DNA from: an uncultured Collinsella sp.
GTDB lineage: Bacteria > Actinomycetota > Coriobacteriia > Coriobacteriales > Coriobacteriaceae
Length of the DNA: 23,922 nt
NCBI GenBank assembly: GCA_902494295.1
Contig: CABUSL010000014.1
Span: forward strand, 1-23,922
Reading direction: 5' to 3'
The position numbers and the translations under genes were made by a program. Under the pieces are notes generated by a model that was given only the letters and a program-made list of their open reading frames with translations, was not told the origin of the DNA and searched no databases. Below, piece by piece: positions 1 through 5,992 of the stretch (positions are counted from its first letter, which is position 1; each line of letters begins with the position of its first letter).

Positions 1-95
1 ACTGATGAAGTTTCCTGCTCTACAGTCCTGCTCACGACGGAGGCCACATTAAGTGGCCTCCTGTTCGTGCGGAACTCGCGATAAACTTCATCAGT
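1..95 (-). repeat. Structured 95-base element, copy A
   Basis: Copy A has 13-base perfect terminal inverted repeats (1-13 and 83-95) and a central 9-bp hairpin with a 5-base loop (39-47, 48-52, 53-61). Between them lie two blocks identical to copy B at 266-360. Read on the minus strand these are ATCGCGAGTTCCGCACG (66-82) and AGGACTGTAGAGCAGG (14-29). A short extra helix, CACGA with TCGTG, can form below the central hairpin. Copy A is in the opposite orientation to copy B. All differences between the copies fall in paired positions. No coding potential is visible, and the family is not recognised. The strand given is the one on which A reads in the same sense as B on plus; the real sense strand is unknown. 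Confidence 0.85.
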
Positions 96-109
96 GCCCG
101 CCCCACGGG

Positions 110-149
110 AAACCTGCCAAAAAGGGACAGGTTTGTTTTGGTCGGTTTT
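110..149 (+). terminator. Possible rightward terminator hairpin with T-rich tail
   Basis: Arms AAACCTG (110-116) and CAGGTTT (128-134) enclose an A-rich loop and are followed by GTTTTGGTCGGTTTT. On the plus strand this resembles a Rho-independent terminator. It could end a rightward transcript entering from outside the window, convergent with pnp, or a transcript of the structured element. No plus-strand gene is visible inside the window, so what it terminates is unknown. The tail motif recurs near 19,377-19,409. Confidence 0.45.
125..149 (+). repeat. Recurrent intergenic motif, copy 1
   Basis: The sequence GGACAG-GTTTGT followed directly by TTTGGTCGGTTTT is matched by a second intergenic copy on the minus strand at 19377-19409 (GGACAG-ATTTGT, a 6-base insertion, then TTTTGGTCGGTTTT). 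The rest of 150-238 contains short palindromes such as CAGATCTG and TAGACTGTCTA, but no gene or recognised signal. Confidence 0.5.
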
Positions 150-238
150 ATCTGGGAAGATGCTGCTGCGGCTATCTACAGATCTGAAATCTGACTACTG
201 AATAGACTGTCTAACTAAATAGCGAGCGGCACTAACCA

Positions 239-387
239 GCCCTTTTGCTTGCGCCCGGGAGGGGCGCATATGAAGTTTATCGCGAGTTCCGCACGCAAAG
301 GAAAGCACTTAATGTGCTTTCCGTCTTGCGCAGGACTGTAGAGCAGGAAACTTCATATGCGGCCCTCCCGGGCGCAAGCAAAAGGGC
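239..387. repeat. 40-base inverted repeat enclosing copy B
   Basis: Arms 239-278 and 348-387 are reverse complements at 39 of 40 positions; the single mismatch is 264 against 362. The outer 25 bp are GC-rich (GCCCTTTTGC, then TTGCGCCCGGGAGGG) and the inner 14 bp form the base of copy B. The right arm runs into the pnp terminator (382-410) and shares its CCCTTTT run. The structure could be a miniature inverted-repeat element or the long basal stem of a structured RNA. No transposase and no clear target-site duplication are visible. Confidence 0.85.
266..360 (+). repeat. Structured 95-base element, copy B
   Basis: Order on plus: 13-base terminal arm (266-278), ATCGCGAGTTCCGCACG (279-295), CAAA (296-299), hairpin GGAAAGCAC-TTAAT-GTGCTTTCC (300-322), GTCTTGCGC (323-331), AGGACTGTAGAGCAGG (332-347) and the closing arm (348-360). 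Aligned without gaps to the reverse complement of copy A, it is identical at 79 of 95 positions. Three pairs in the basal stem and three in the apical hairpin have changed on both sides so that pairing is kept. The helix below the hairpin is re-registered (CGCAA with TTGCG here; CACGA with TCGTG in A). The internal-loop blocks are invariant. Confidence 0.85.
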
Positions 388-410
388 GGCCCCTATCCGG
401 AGTCGCCCTT
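382..410 (-). terminator. pnp terminator
   Basis: Read on the minus strand, AAGGGCG and CGCCCTT (404-410 and 382-388) form a 7-bp GC-rich stem, followed by TTTTGC. It begins 23 bases after the pnp stop codon. The distal arm overlaps the outer end of the long inverted repeat at 239-387, so the terminator and the repeat element share sequence. Confidence 0.65.
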
Positions 411-433
411 GTTGAGCTGCTTATGTTTAGCTG

Positions 434-2680
434 TTACTCGGCGTCGTGGTGACGACGGGGCTTGCGGCCTCCGTTGTCGCCGGGACGGCGCGGACGGTCG
501 CTGCGCTCGGAGCGCTCACGACGCGGACGCTCACGACGCTGGAAGTGCTCGCCGTCGCCCTCGGAAGCACCCTCAGCGCGAGCCGGGGCTTCGGGCTTGT
601 CGAGACGATCGAGCGAGATCTTGCCGCGATCGTCGACCTCGATGACGACGACCTTGACCTCGTCGCCCACATTGAGGACGTCCTCGACCTTCTCCACGCG
701 GCCCTTGGCGACGCGGGAGATGTGCAGCAGGCCGTCCTTGCCGGGCAGCAGGTTGACGAAGGCGCCGAAGGGCTGGATGGAGACCACGCGACCGGTGTAC
801 TCCTCACCCGGCTCGGGAACCTTGATGATGAGCTTGATGCGCTCGACGGCCTGGTCGACGGACTCGCCGGTGCCGCCGACAAAGACGGTGCCGTCCTCCT
901 GGATGTCGACCGAAGCGCCGGTCTCGTCCTGGATACCGCGGATGACCTTGCCGCCGGAGCCAATGACGTCGCGAATCTTATCGGTAGGAACCTGGATGGA
1001 GACGATGCGCGGAGCGGTGCTGCGTGTGGTGTGGCGCGGCTCGGGAATCACATCGAGCATCTTCTGCAGGATGAAGGCGCGACCCTCCTTGGCCTGCTGC
1101 AGGGCGCGGGCCAGGATGTCGAAGGTTAGGCCGGTGGCCTTGTTATCCATCTGCAGGGCGGTGATGCCCTCGGTGGTGCCGGTGACCTTAAAGTCCATGT
1201 CGCCCAAGAAGTCCTCGAGACCCTGGATATCGGACAGGACCACGGTCTTTCCCTCCTCCTGGATCAGACCCATGGCGATACCGGAGACCGGGCGCTTAAT
1301 GGGCACGCCGCCGTCCATAAGGGCGAGCGTGGAGCCGCAGGTCGAAGCCATCGAAGAGGAGCCGTTGGACTCCATGACCTCGGAGACGACGCGGATGGCG
1401 TAGGGGAACTCGTTCTCGTCGGGGAGCATCGGGAGCAGAGCGCGCTCGGCAAGGTTGCCGTGACCGATCTCGCGACGCTTGGGGCTGCCCATGCGGCCGG
1501 TCTCGCCGGTGCAGAACGGCGGGAAGTTATAGTGGTGCATATAGCGCTTGCCCTCGGTGGGCTCGATGGTATCCAGACGCTGGCCCTCGTTGAGCATGCC
1601 GAGCGACAGGACGGAGAGCACCTGGGTCTGGCCACGCTGGAACAGACCGGAGCCGTGAACGAGCGGCAGGTAGTTATCCTTCACCATGATGGGACGGATC
1701 TCGTCTGCAGCACGGCCATCGACGCGCTCGCCAGTCTCGACGACCATGGTGCGCATGGCCTTCTTCTCGAGCTTCTTGAGCGCCACGGGGATCTCGCGCT
1801 CCCAAGCGGCCTGCTCCTCCTCGGTAAACTCGGCGCGGATGGACTCCTTCAGAGCCTCGACCTTACCGATACGAGAGAGCTTGTCGGCGTCGCGAAGGGC
1901 AGCTGCCATCTCGTCGTAGTGGGCAAAGATGCGCTCCTGGACCTCCTCGACGGGCTGGTCGAGCGGGTACTCCTTCTTGACGATGGGGCCGTTGACCTGC
2001 TCCCACTCGGCGACGAACTCGTCCTGGGCCTGGCAGAAGGCAGCAAGGGCCTCCTGGCCAAACTTCATGGCGGCGAGCATGTCGTCCTCGGAGATCTCCT
2101 CGGCGCCGGCCTCGACCATCGAGATGAAGTCGGCAGAGCCGCCCAGCTCCAGGTCCAGATCGGAGTTCTCGCGCTCCTCGTAGGTGGGGTTGACGATAAA
2201 CTCGCCAGTCTCCACGTTACGGCCGATGCGCACGCAGGCAAGCGGGCCCTCGAAGGGCACGCCACCGAGCGTCATGGCCAGGGAAGCACCCATGACGTTG
2301 ATGACGTCGAAGGGGTTGACCTGGTCGGCGACGAGCGAGGTGGCGACGATGTGCACCTCGTTGCGGAAGCCGTCCGGGAAACTCGGGCGGATCGGACGGT
2401 CGATCATGCGCGCGGTGAGCGTGGCCTTCTCGCTGGGACGGCCCTCACGCTTGAGGTAACCACCCGGGATGCGGCCAGCGGCGTACATCTTCTCGTTGAA
2501 GTCGACGGTCAGCGGGAAGAAGTCGTAGTTCTTGCGCTCCTTGGAGACGACCACGGTGTCGAGCATCGTGGTGTCGCCCTGCTTGACCAGGCAGGCGCCG
2601 GTGGCCTGCTTGGCAAGCTCGCCCGACTCAAAGGTGTAGGTCTTGCCGTACAGCTCAAAGGTCTTGGATACGAGTGTCAT
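434..2680 (-). CDS. pnp: Polyribonucleotide nucleotidyltransferase (PNPase)
   Basis: PNPase is the phosphorolytic 3'-5' exoribonuclease that degrades RNA to nucleoside diphosphates, usually as a trimer. The 748-residue protein has the full family layout: first RNase PH domain, all-alpha linker, second RNase PH domain with the catalytic-region motif DFLGDMDFKVTG, a KH domain (about 559-620, with VIGSGGKVIRGI) and an S1 domain (about 621-695, with GAFVNLLPGKDGLLHISR). A tail of about 53 residues (696-748) rich in Arg, Glu and Asp follows and is probably disordered. The ATG is preceded by AAGGAG at 5-base spacing. It lies 150 bases downstream of rpsO, the widespread rpsO-pnp arrangement, but the two are separated by a terminator and a hairpin-rich leader, which suggests partly independent control. 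Confidence 0.98.
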   Translation of the reverse strand: MTLVSKTFELYGKTYTFESGELAKQATGACLVKQGDTTMLDTVVVSKERKNYDFFPLTVDFNEKMYAAGRIPGGYLKREGRPSEKATLTARMIDRPIRPSFPDGFRNEVHIVATSLVADQVNPFDVINVMGASLAMTLGGVPFEGPLACVRIGRNVETGEFIVNPTYEERENSDLDLELGGSADFISMVEAGAEEISEDDMLAAMKFGQEALAAFCQAQDEFVAEWEQVNGPIVKKEYPLDQPVEEVQERIFAHYDEMAAALRDADKLSRIGKVEALKESIRAEFTEEEQAAWEREIPVALKKLEKKAMRTMVVETGERVDGRAADEIRPIMVKDNYLPLVHGSGLFQRGQTQVLSVLSLGMLNEGQRLDTIEPTEGKRYMHHYNFPPFCTGETGRMGSPKRREIGHGNLAERALLPMLPDENEFPYAIRVVSEVMESNGSSSMASTCGSTLALMDGGVPIKRPVSGIAMGLIQEEGKTVVLSDIQGLEDFLGDMDFKVTGTTEGITALQMDNKATGLTFDILARALQQAKEGRAFILQKMLDVIPEPRHTTRSTAPRIVSIQVPTDKIRDVIGSGGKVIRGIQDETGASVDIQEDGTVFVGGTGESVDQAVERIKLIIKVPEPGEEYTGRVVSIQPFGAFVNLLPGKDGLLHISRVAKGRVEKVEDVLNVGDEVKVVVIEVDDRGKISLDRLDKPEAPARAEGASEGDGEHFQRRERPRRERSERSDRPRRPGDNGGRKPRRHHDAE

Positions 2681-2684
2681 TGTT

Positions 2685-2764
2685 CTCCTTTACCCCACAG
2701 GCCCCTTGCCTGCGGGCTTCTCATGTGACGCGGGCCCCCTGCCCCCGCCACGCTTCAGAGCGTG
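2685..2764 (-). promoter_or_regulatory. pnp leader with three tandem hairpins
   Basis: Between the rpsO terminator and the pnp ribosome binding site the minus strand can form three successive hairpins: CACGCT-CTGA-AGCGTG (2764-2749), GCGGG/CCCGC around a G-rich loop (2748-2730), and CAGGC/GCCTG with an outer GGG/CCC (2716-2694). The last ends about 4 bases before the AAGGAG (2685-2690). In enterobacteria the pnp leader is cut by RNase III and PNPase then represses its own synthesis. A similar role here is inference only. Confidence 0.5.
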
Positions 2765-2786
2765 ATTGTTCGCGCCCTTACACAAA

Positions 2787-2815
2787 AAGAGCGCCCCGCT
2801 GCGCAGGACGCTCTT
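2787..2815 (-). terminator. rpsO terminator
   Basis: On the minus strand AAGAGCG (2815-2809) pairs with CGCTCTT (2793-2787), with further GC pairing possible inside, followed by a run of five T. It starts 15 bases after the rpsO stop codon and separates rpsO from pnp. Some read-through into pnp is likely. Confidence 0.8.
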
Positions 2816-2830
2816 AGCATGTACAAATCC

Positions 2831-3109
2831 TTACTGGATGTTGTCGCGGATGCCCAGAGCCTTGATGAGCTCACGGTACTCGACGATGTCGTTCTTCTTA
2901 ATGTAGGAGAGAAGACGACGACGACGGCCGACGAGCATGAGCAGGCCACGACGGGTGTGGAAGTCCTTCTGGTGGGACTTCATGTGCTCGGTCAGCTCCT
3001 TGATGCGCTCGGACAGGATGGCGACCTGAACCTTGGGGTTGCCGGTGTCGACCGGGGTGTTACCGAACTGGGCAGTCAGCTCCGCCTTGCGCTCTTTGGA
3101 AACAGTCAT
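2831..3109 (-). CDS. rpsO: 30S ribosomal protein S15
   Basis: S15 is a primary binder of the central domain of 16S rRNA and contributes to an intersubunit bridge. The 92-residue product is close to the usual 89 and shows family hallmarks: GNTPVDTGNPKVQVAILSERI, LTEHMKSHQKDFHTRRGL, and a C-terminal helix with RRRRLLSYIKKND. The ATG at 3109 is chosen because AAAGGTG lies 5 bases upstream and the protein begins MTVSKERK; an upstream in-frame ATG would add 32 unrelated residues. It lies between recO and pnp, with its own probable promoter and a strong terminator. Confidence 0.98.
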   Translation of the reverse strand: MTVSKERKAELTAQFGNTPVDTGNPKVQVAILSERIKELTEHMKSHQKDFHTRRGLLMLVGRRRRLLSYIKKNDIVEYRELIKALGIRDNIQ

Positions 3110-3129
3110 TGTTTCACCTTTCGTTTCTT

Positions 3130-3145
3130 GTCGCCCTCGGGCGAC
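3130..3145 (-). promoter_or_regulatory. rpsO leader hairpin
   Basis: GTCGCC-CGAG-GGCGAC forms a 6-bp hairpin 14 bases upstream of the rpsO ribosome binding site. An alternative 5-bp hairpin using GGCGA just upstream pairs with the same TCGCC, so the two are mutually exclusive. S15 represses its own translation through leader structures in several bacteria, each with a different architecture. That this leader does so is inference. Confidence 0.4.
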
Positions 3146-3214
3146 GCTATTCGCCTCGGACTGGGAAGCCGCCGGTGGAGCGAGCATCCAAGATCGAGGT
3201 ACCAACAGGTCGGT

Positions 3215-3223
3215 ATGTTACCA
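3215..3223 (-). promoter_or_regulatory. Candidate rpsO promoter, extended -10
   Basis: TGG-TAACAT on the minus strand is a TGn-extended -10 element just downstream of the recO stop codon and about 105 bases before the rpsO ATG. No good -35 is visible at 17 bases. The position would give a leader of about 100 bases containing the hairpins near 3130-3150. Confidence 0.4.
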
Positions 3224-3247
3224 CAAGCAGCCCACGCCTGCGCATCA

Positions 3248-3997
3248 TCACCGACCCAACATGAATTCCATCGCACGGAGGCGCTGATCGGTGTGCGTCG
3301 CCGCCCACACATGCGAAAGCCCGAGCAAGAACGCCGCCGCATGCGGGCCGATTCGCTCGGCCATGAGTGCATCGAAGGTCATTGACATGAGGGCGCGCAG
3401 CCACGCCACCTCACCGGTCGACACCAGTTCGGCACCCGGAACGCTCGACGCGCACGACCCGCACATGAGCCCGCCGGCCTGGGCCGAAAAATACGACAGC
3501 ATGGGGTCTCCGCACAGCACGCAGGCCGAAAAATCGGGTCGGTAGCCAACGTGCGACAGCAGCTTAAAGACATATGCCGCCACAAGTAGATCCATGTGCG
3601 CTGTGTCGAGCCCGCTGCCCACCAGGGCAAGCGCTCGCTGCGTGATGGCAAAGGTAAACGGGTCCTCAGCGTCCTCGAACGAGCACACGCGCGCGACCTC
3701 GGCGATCGCGCTTGCGGCGCAGGTCGTCTCGTAATCGGGCGCAACGCCGAGCGGCGCCTCCATAAGCTCGGCCTGGGAAACCACGTCGAGTGACCGTCCA
3801 TGTGCGAGCAGCATATCGACCGTACAGAACAGCTCGCAGCGCGCAGCCAGGCGTCCGCCAGGTTTGCGGGCGCCCTTTGCCACGGCACGAACCTGCCGCC
3901 CCCGCTCGTCAAGCATCGTCAAGATCAGGTCGGTCTCTTTGAGCTTCGTCTTGTCGAGGACGAGCACTTTCGTGCGATATGTCCGGGAGCCTGCCAT
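3248..3997 (-). CDS. recO: DNA repair protein RecO
   Basis: RecO helps RecR load RecA on SSB-coated single-stranded DNA in the RecF recombination pathway. At 249 residues it has the usual size. The N-terminal OB-fold region (YRTKVLVLDKTKLKETDLI) is followed by a helical domain and a four-cysteine zinc site (C159, C162, C179, C182). The ATG at 3997 lies 15 bases after the era stop codon with AAGGA about 10 bases upstream. recO directly following era is a widespread bacterial gene order. It is the last gene of the mtaB-phoH-ybeY-dgkA-era-recO run; no terminator is evident, so read-through into rpsO is possible. Confidence 0.95.
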   Translation of the reverse strand: MAGSRTYRTKVLVLDKTKLKETDLILTMLDERGRQVRAVAKGARKPGGRLAARCELFCTVDMLLAHGRSLDVVSQAELMEAPLGVAPDYETTCAASAIAEVARVCSFEDAEDPFTFAITQRALALVGSGLDTAHMDLLVAAYVFKLLSHVGYRPDFSACVLCGDPMLSYFSAQAGGLMCGSCASSVPGAELVSTGEVAWLRALMSMTFDALMAERIGPHAAAFLLGLSHVWAATHTDQRLRAMEFMLGR

Positions 3998-4012
3998 GCG
4001 CGCCGCGCGTCC

Positions 4013-5083
4013 TTAGTCCTCGGCGTTGTAGCCAAAGCGGCGAATCTGGGCCTCGTCGTCACGCCAGCCGGCCTTGACCTTCACGTCCAGCTCCAAAAAG
4101 ACCTGCGTGCCAAAGATGCGCTCAAGATCGCGACGGGCGTCGATACCGATATGCTTGATCATCTCGCCGCCCTTGCCGATGATGATGCCCTTTTGGCCCT
4201 CGCGCTCGACGTAAATGGTGGCGTGCACGCGCAGCACCTTCTTGGTCTGCTCGAGTGTATCGCAGATCACGCCAACGGAGTGCGGAATCTCATCACGGGT
4301 GCGGCGCAAAACCTTCTCGCGCACAAACTCGGCAACGAGCGTCTCATCGGAAGCATCGGTACCCATGTCCTCGGGGAACCAACGCGGGCCTTCGGGCAAA
4401 AAGTGCGCAACGGTCTCGATAAAGGCATCGACGTTGAAGTTCTTGACCGACGACGTCACGATCTCGTCGTCATATTCCATGAGCTCGTGGGCGGCCTTAA
4501 GCTGCTCCATGACCTGTGCGGGGTCGGCCTCATCGGCCTTAGTGAGCACCAGGACCTTCTTGGAACGGGAGTTCTTGACGCGCTCGGCAACCCAGGAGTC
4601 TCCCCTGCCGATCGGCTTGGTGGCATCAATCAAAAACGCGACGACATCGACATCGTTCAGCTCAAACAGCGCGCTCTTGTTGAGCTCGGATCCCAGGCCG
4701 TCCTTGGGCTTATGAATACCCGGGGTATCGACAAAGACCAGCTGGTAGCCGGGACGGTTGACGACGGCGCGCATGCGGCGGCGGGTCGTCTGGGCCACCG
4801 GCGAGGTGATGGCGACCTTTTTGCCATAGCAGGCATTAAGCAGCGTAGACTTGCCAGCGTTGGGACGACCGACCAGGGCCACAAAGCCGCTGCGGAAACC
4901 GGGCTCAACGTCACCAAAGCCCGCGAGGTTGTCGCCCTCGTCGCACAGGGCGTCGAGTTCCTCGTCGCTCATACCCTCAAACGGGTCGAACTCCTCGACC
5001 TCGTCAAACGAATCGGAATCCTCGACCTCTTCCAGAACCTCGTCGTCCAAAACCTCATCGGTAGGCTGCATATTGTCGGACAT
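4013..5083 (-). CDS. era: GTPase Era with acidic N-terminal extension
   Basis: Era is a GTPase that binds the 3' end of 16S rRNA and assists 30S subunit maturation. The G domain starts near residue 66 with P-loop GRPNAGKST (72-80), TTRRR in the switch region, DTPG and TKAD, and a KH domain follows (GIIIGKGGEMIKHIG). At 356 residues it exceeds the typical 300. The extra is an N-terminal stretch of about 60 residues, almost all Asp, Glu, Ser and Val in its first half. The start is supported by AAAGGGA 5 bases before the ATG at 5083. An internal M38 start would still leave an extension. It begins 12 bases after the dgkA stop codon. Confidence 0.97.
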   Translation of the reverse strand: MSDNMQPTDEVLDDEVLEEVEDSDSFDEVEEFDPFEGMSDEELDALCDEGDNLAGFGDVEPGFRSGFVALVGRPNAGKSTLLNACYGKKVAITSPVAQTTRRRMRAVVNRPGYQLVFVDTPGIHKPKDGLGSELNKSALFELNDVDVVAFLIDATKPIGRGDSWVAERVKNSRSKKVLVLTKADEADPAQVMEQLKAAHELMEYDDEIVTSSVKNFNVDAFIETVAHFLPEGPRWFPEDMGTDASDETLVAEFVREKVLRRTRDEIPHSVGVICDTLEQTKKVLRVHATIYVEREGQKGIIIGKGGEMIKHIGIDARRDLERIFGTQVFLELDVKVKAGWRDDEAQIRRFGYNAED

Positions 5084-5095
5084 GGGAATCCCTTT

Positions 5096-5473
5096 CTAAA
5101 TAAAGCCGAGCGCGTGGGCAAATACCAGCACGCCCACAATCGCGGCGGTGATGGAAAGAATGTAAACAGAGGCGGCGGCGATGTCCTTCGCACGCTTGGC
5201 CAGCGGATGGAGCTCCTGGGTCGCTAGGTCGACGATAGCCTCCATAGCGGTGTTGCACAGCTCGCCGTGAATCACCAGGCCACAACAGATGATAATCGTG
5301 GCCCACTCGGCAATGTCGAGGCCCACGATACAGCCGGCAATGACGGTGCACACGCCCGCCACGAGCATGACCTTAATGTTGCGCTCGGTCTTGACGGCGG
5401 TGACGAAGCCCTCCATGGCGTAGGAAAACGACTTTAAGAAGGACGGATGGTCCTTGTTCGATCCGGGAATCAT
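5096..5473 (-). CDS. dgkA: Diacylglycerol/undecaprenol kinase family protein
   Basis: This is a small integral membrane kinase phosphorylating diacylglycerol or, as in Gram-positive relatives, undecaprenol, so feeding lipid carrier into cell-wall synthesis. The 125-residue product shows ERNIKV near residue 30, three hydrophobic segments, the conserved active-site region ELCNTAMEAIVD (71-82) and KRAKDIAAASV (93-103). The ATG at 5473 lies 9 bases after the ybeY stop codon with GGAG upstream. Undecaprenol preference is inferred from the Gram-positive context, not from residues I can assign. The order ybeY-dgkA-era is conserved in Firmicutes and Actinobacteria. Confidence 0.93.
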   Translation of the reverse strand: MIPGSNKDHPSFLKSFSYAMEGFVTAVKTERNIKVMLVAGVCTVIAGCIVGLDIAEWATIIICCGLVIHGELCNTAMEAIVDLATQELHPLAKRAKDIAAASVYILSITAAIVGVLVFAHALGFI

Positions 5474-5482
5474 AGACGGCTC

Positions 5483-5992
5483 CTAGTCGTGGGCGTGGTT
5501 GGTGATGGGGCCGACGTGGACTAGCTTAGGGTCCTCGCCGCGCTCGAGCGCCAGATCGCGCAGGATGGCGTCCTCGCGGGCCTCCATGACCTCGGCCTCG
5601 TCGTCCTCGATGTGGTCATAGCCCAGCAGGTGCAGCATGCCGTGTACGAGCATCAGACGGCACTCGTCAGCGGGGCTATTGCCAAAACCGGAGGCCTGAC
5701 GGGCAATAACCTGCGGGGCCAAGATAATATCGCCGAGCTCGAGCGTCTCATCGGCGGGAATGTCATCGTCAAAGGCCGAATCGCACTCAAACGAGAGCAC
5801 ATCGGTGGTGCGGTCGATACCGCGCCACTCGTGGTTGAGCTCATGCATCTCGTCCTCATCGACATACGAAAGGGAAATCTCGACTTCACGTTCAACGCCC
5901 TCGGCGTCAAGCACAACCTCGCAGATGTGCTCCACCTCCTGCGCGTCGAGCAGCGTATCGAGCTCGGCATCGTTGCTGATCAATACACTCAA
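5483..5992 (-). CDS. ybeY: Endoribonuclease YbeY (rRNA maturation)
   Basis: YbeY is a metal-dependent single-strand endoribonuclease involved in 16S rRNA 3' maturation and ribosome quality control. The zinc motif HGMLHLLGYDH supplies H117, H121 and H127, and SYVDEDEMHELNHEWRGIDRTTDVLSF matches the upstream conserved block. The 169 residues are near family length. The start appears to be TTG at 5992. It overlaps the phoH stop as TTGA and has AAGGAG 5 bases upstream; the next in-frame candidate is another TTG three codons on. The overlap implies translational coupling with phoH. Confidence 0.96.
   Translation of the reverse strand: MSVLISNDAELDTLLDAQEVEHICEVVLDAEGVEREVEISLSYVDEDEMHELNHEWRGIDRTTDVLSFECDSAFDDDIPADETLELGDIILAPQVIARQASGFGNSPADECRLMLVHGMLHLLGYDHIEDDEAEVMEAREDAILRDLALERGEDPKLVHVGPITNHAHD

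Noticed and set aside
2..8. CTGATGA, resembling a hammerhead ribozyme core
   Set aside because: It is part of a perfect terminal stem paired with 88-94, the GAAA core partner and cleavage triplet are not in place, and copy B has a different sequence (CATATGA) at this position.
1..387. CRISPR array or insertion sequence
   Set aside because: Only two repeats, inverted rather than direct, with no regular spacers. No transposase gene is in or next to the region.
3800..5227. Long plus-strand frame across recO, era and dgkA
   Set aside because: It spans three well-supported genes on the other strand and shows no motif; no ribosome binding site precedes it.
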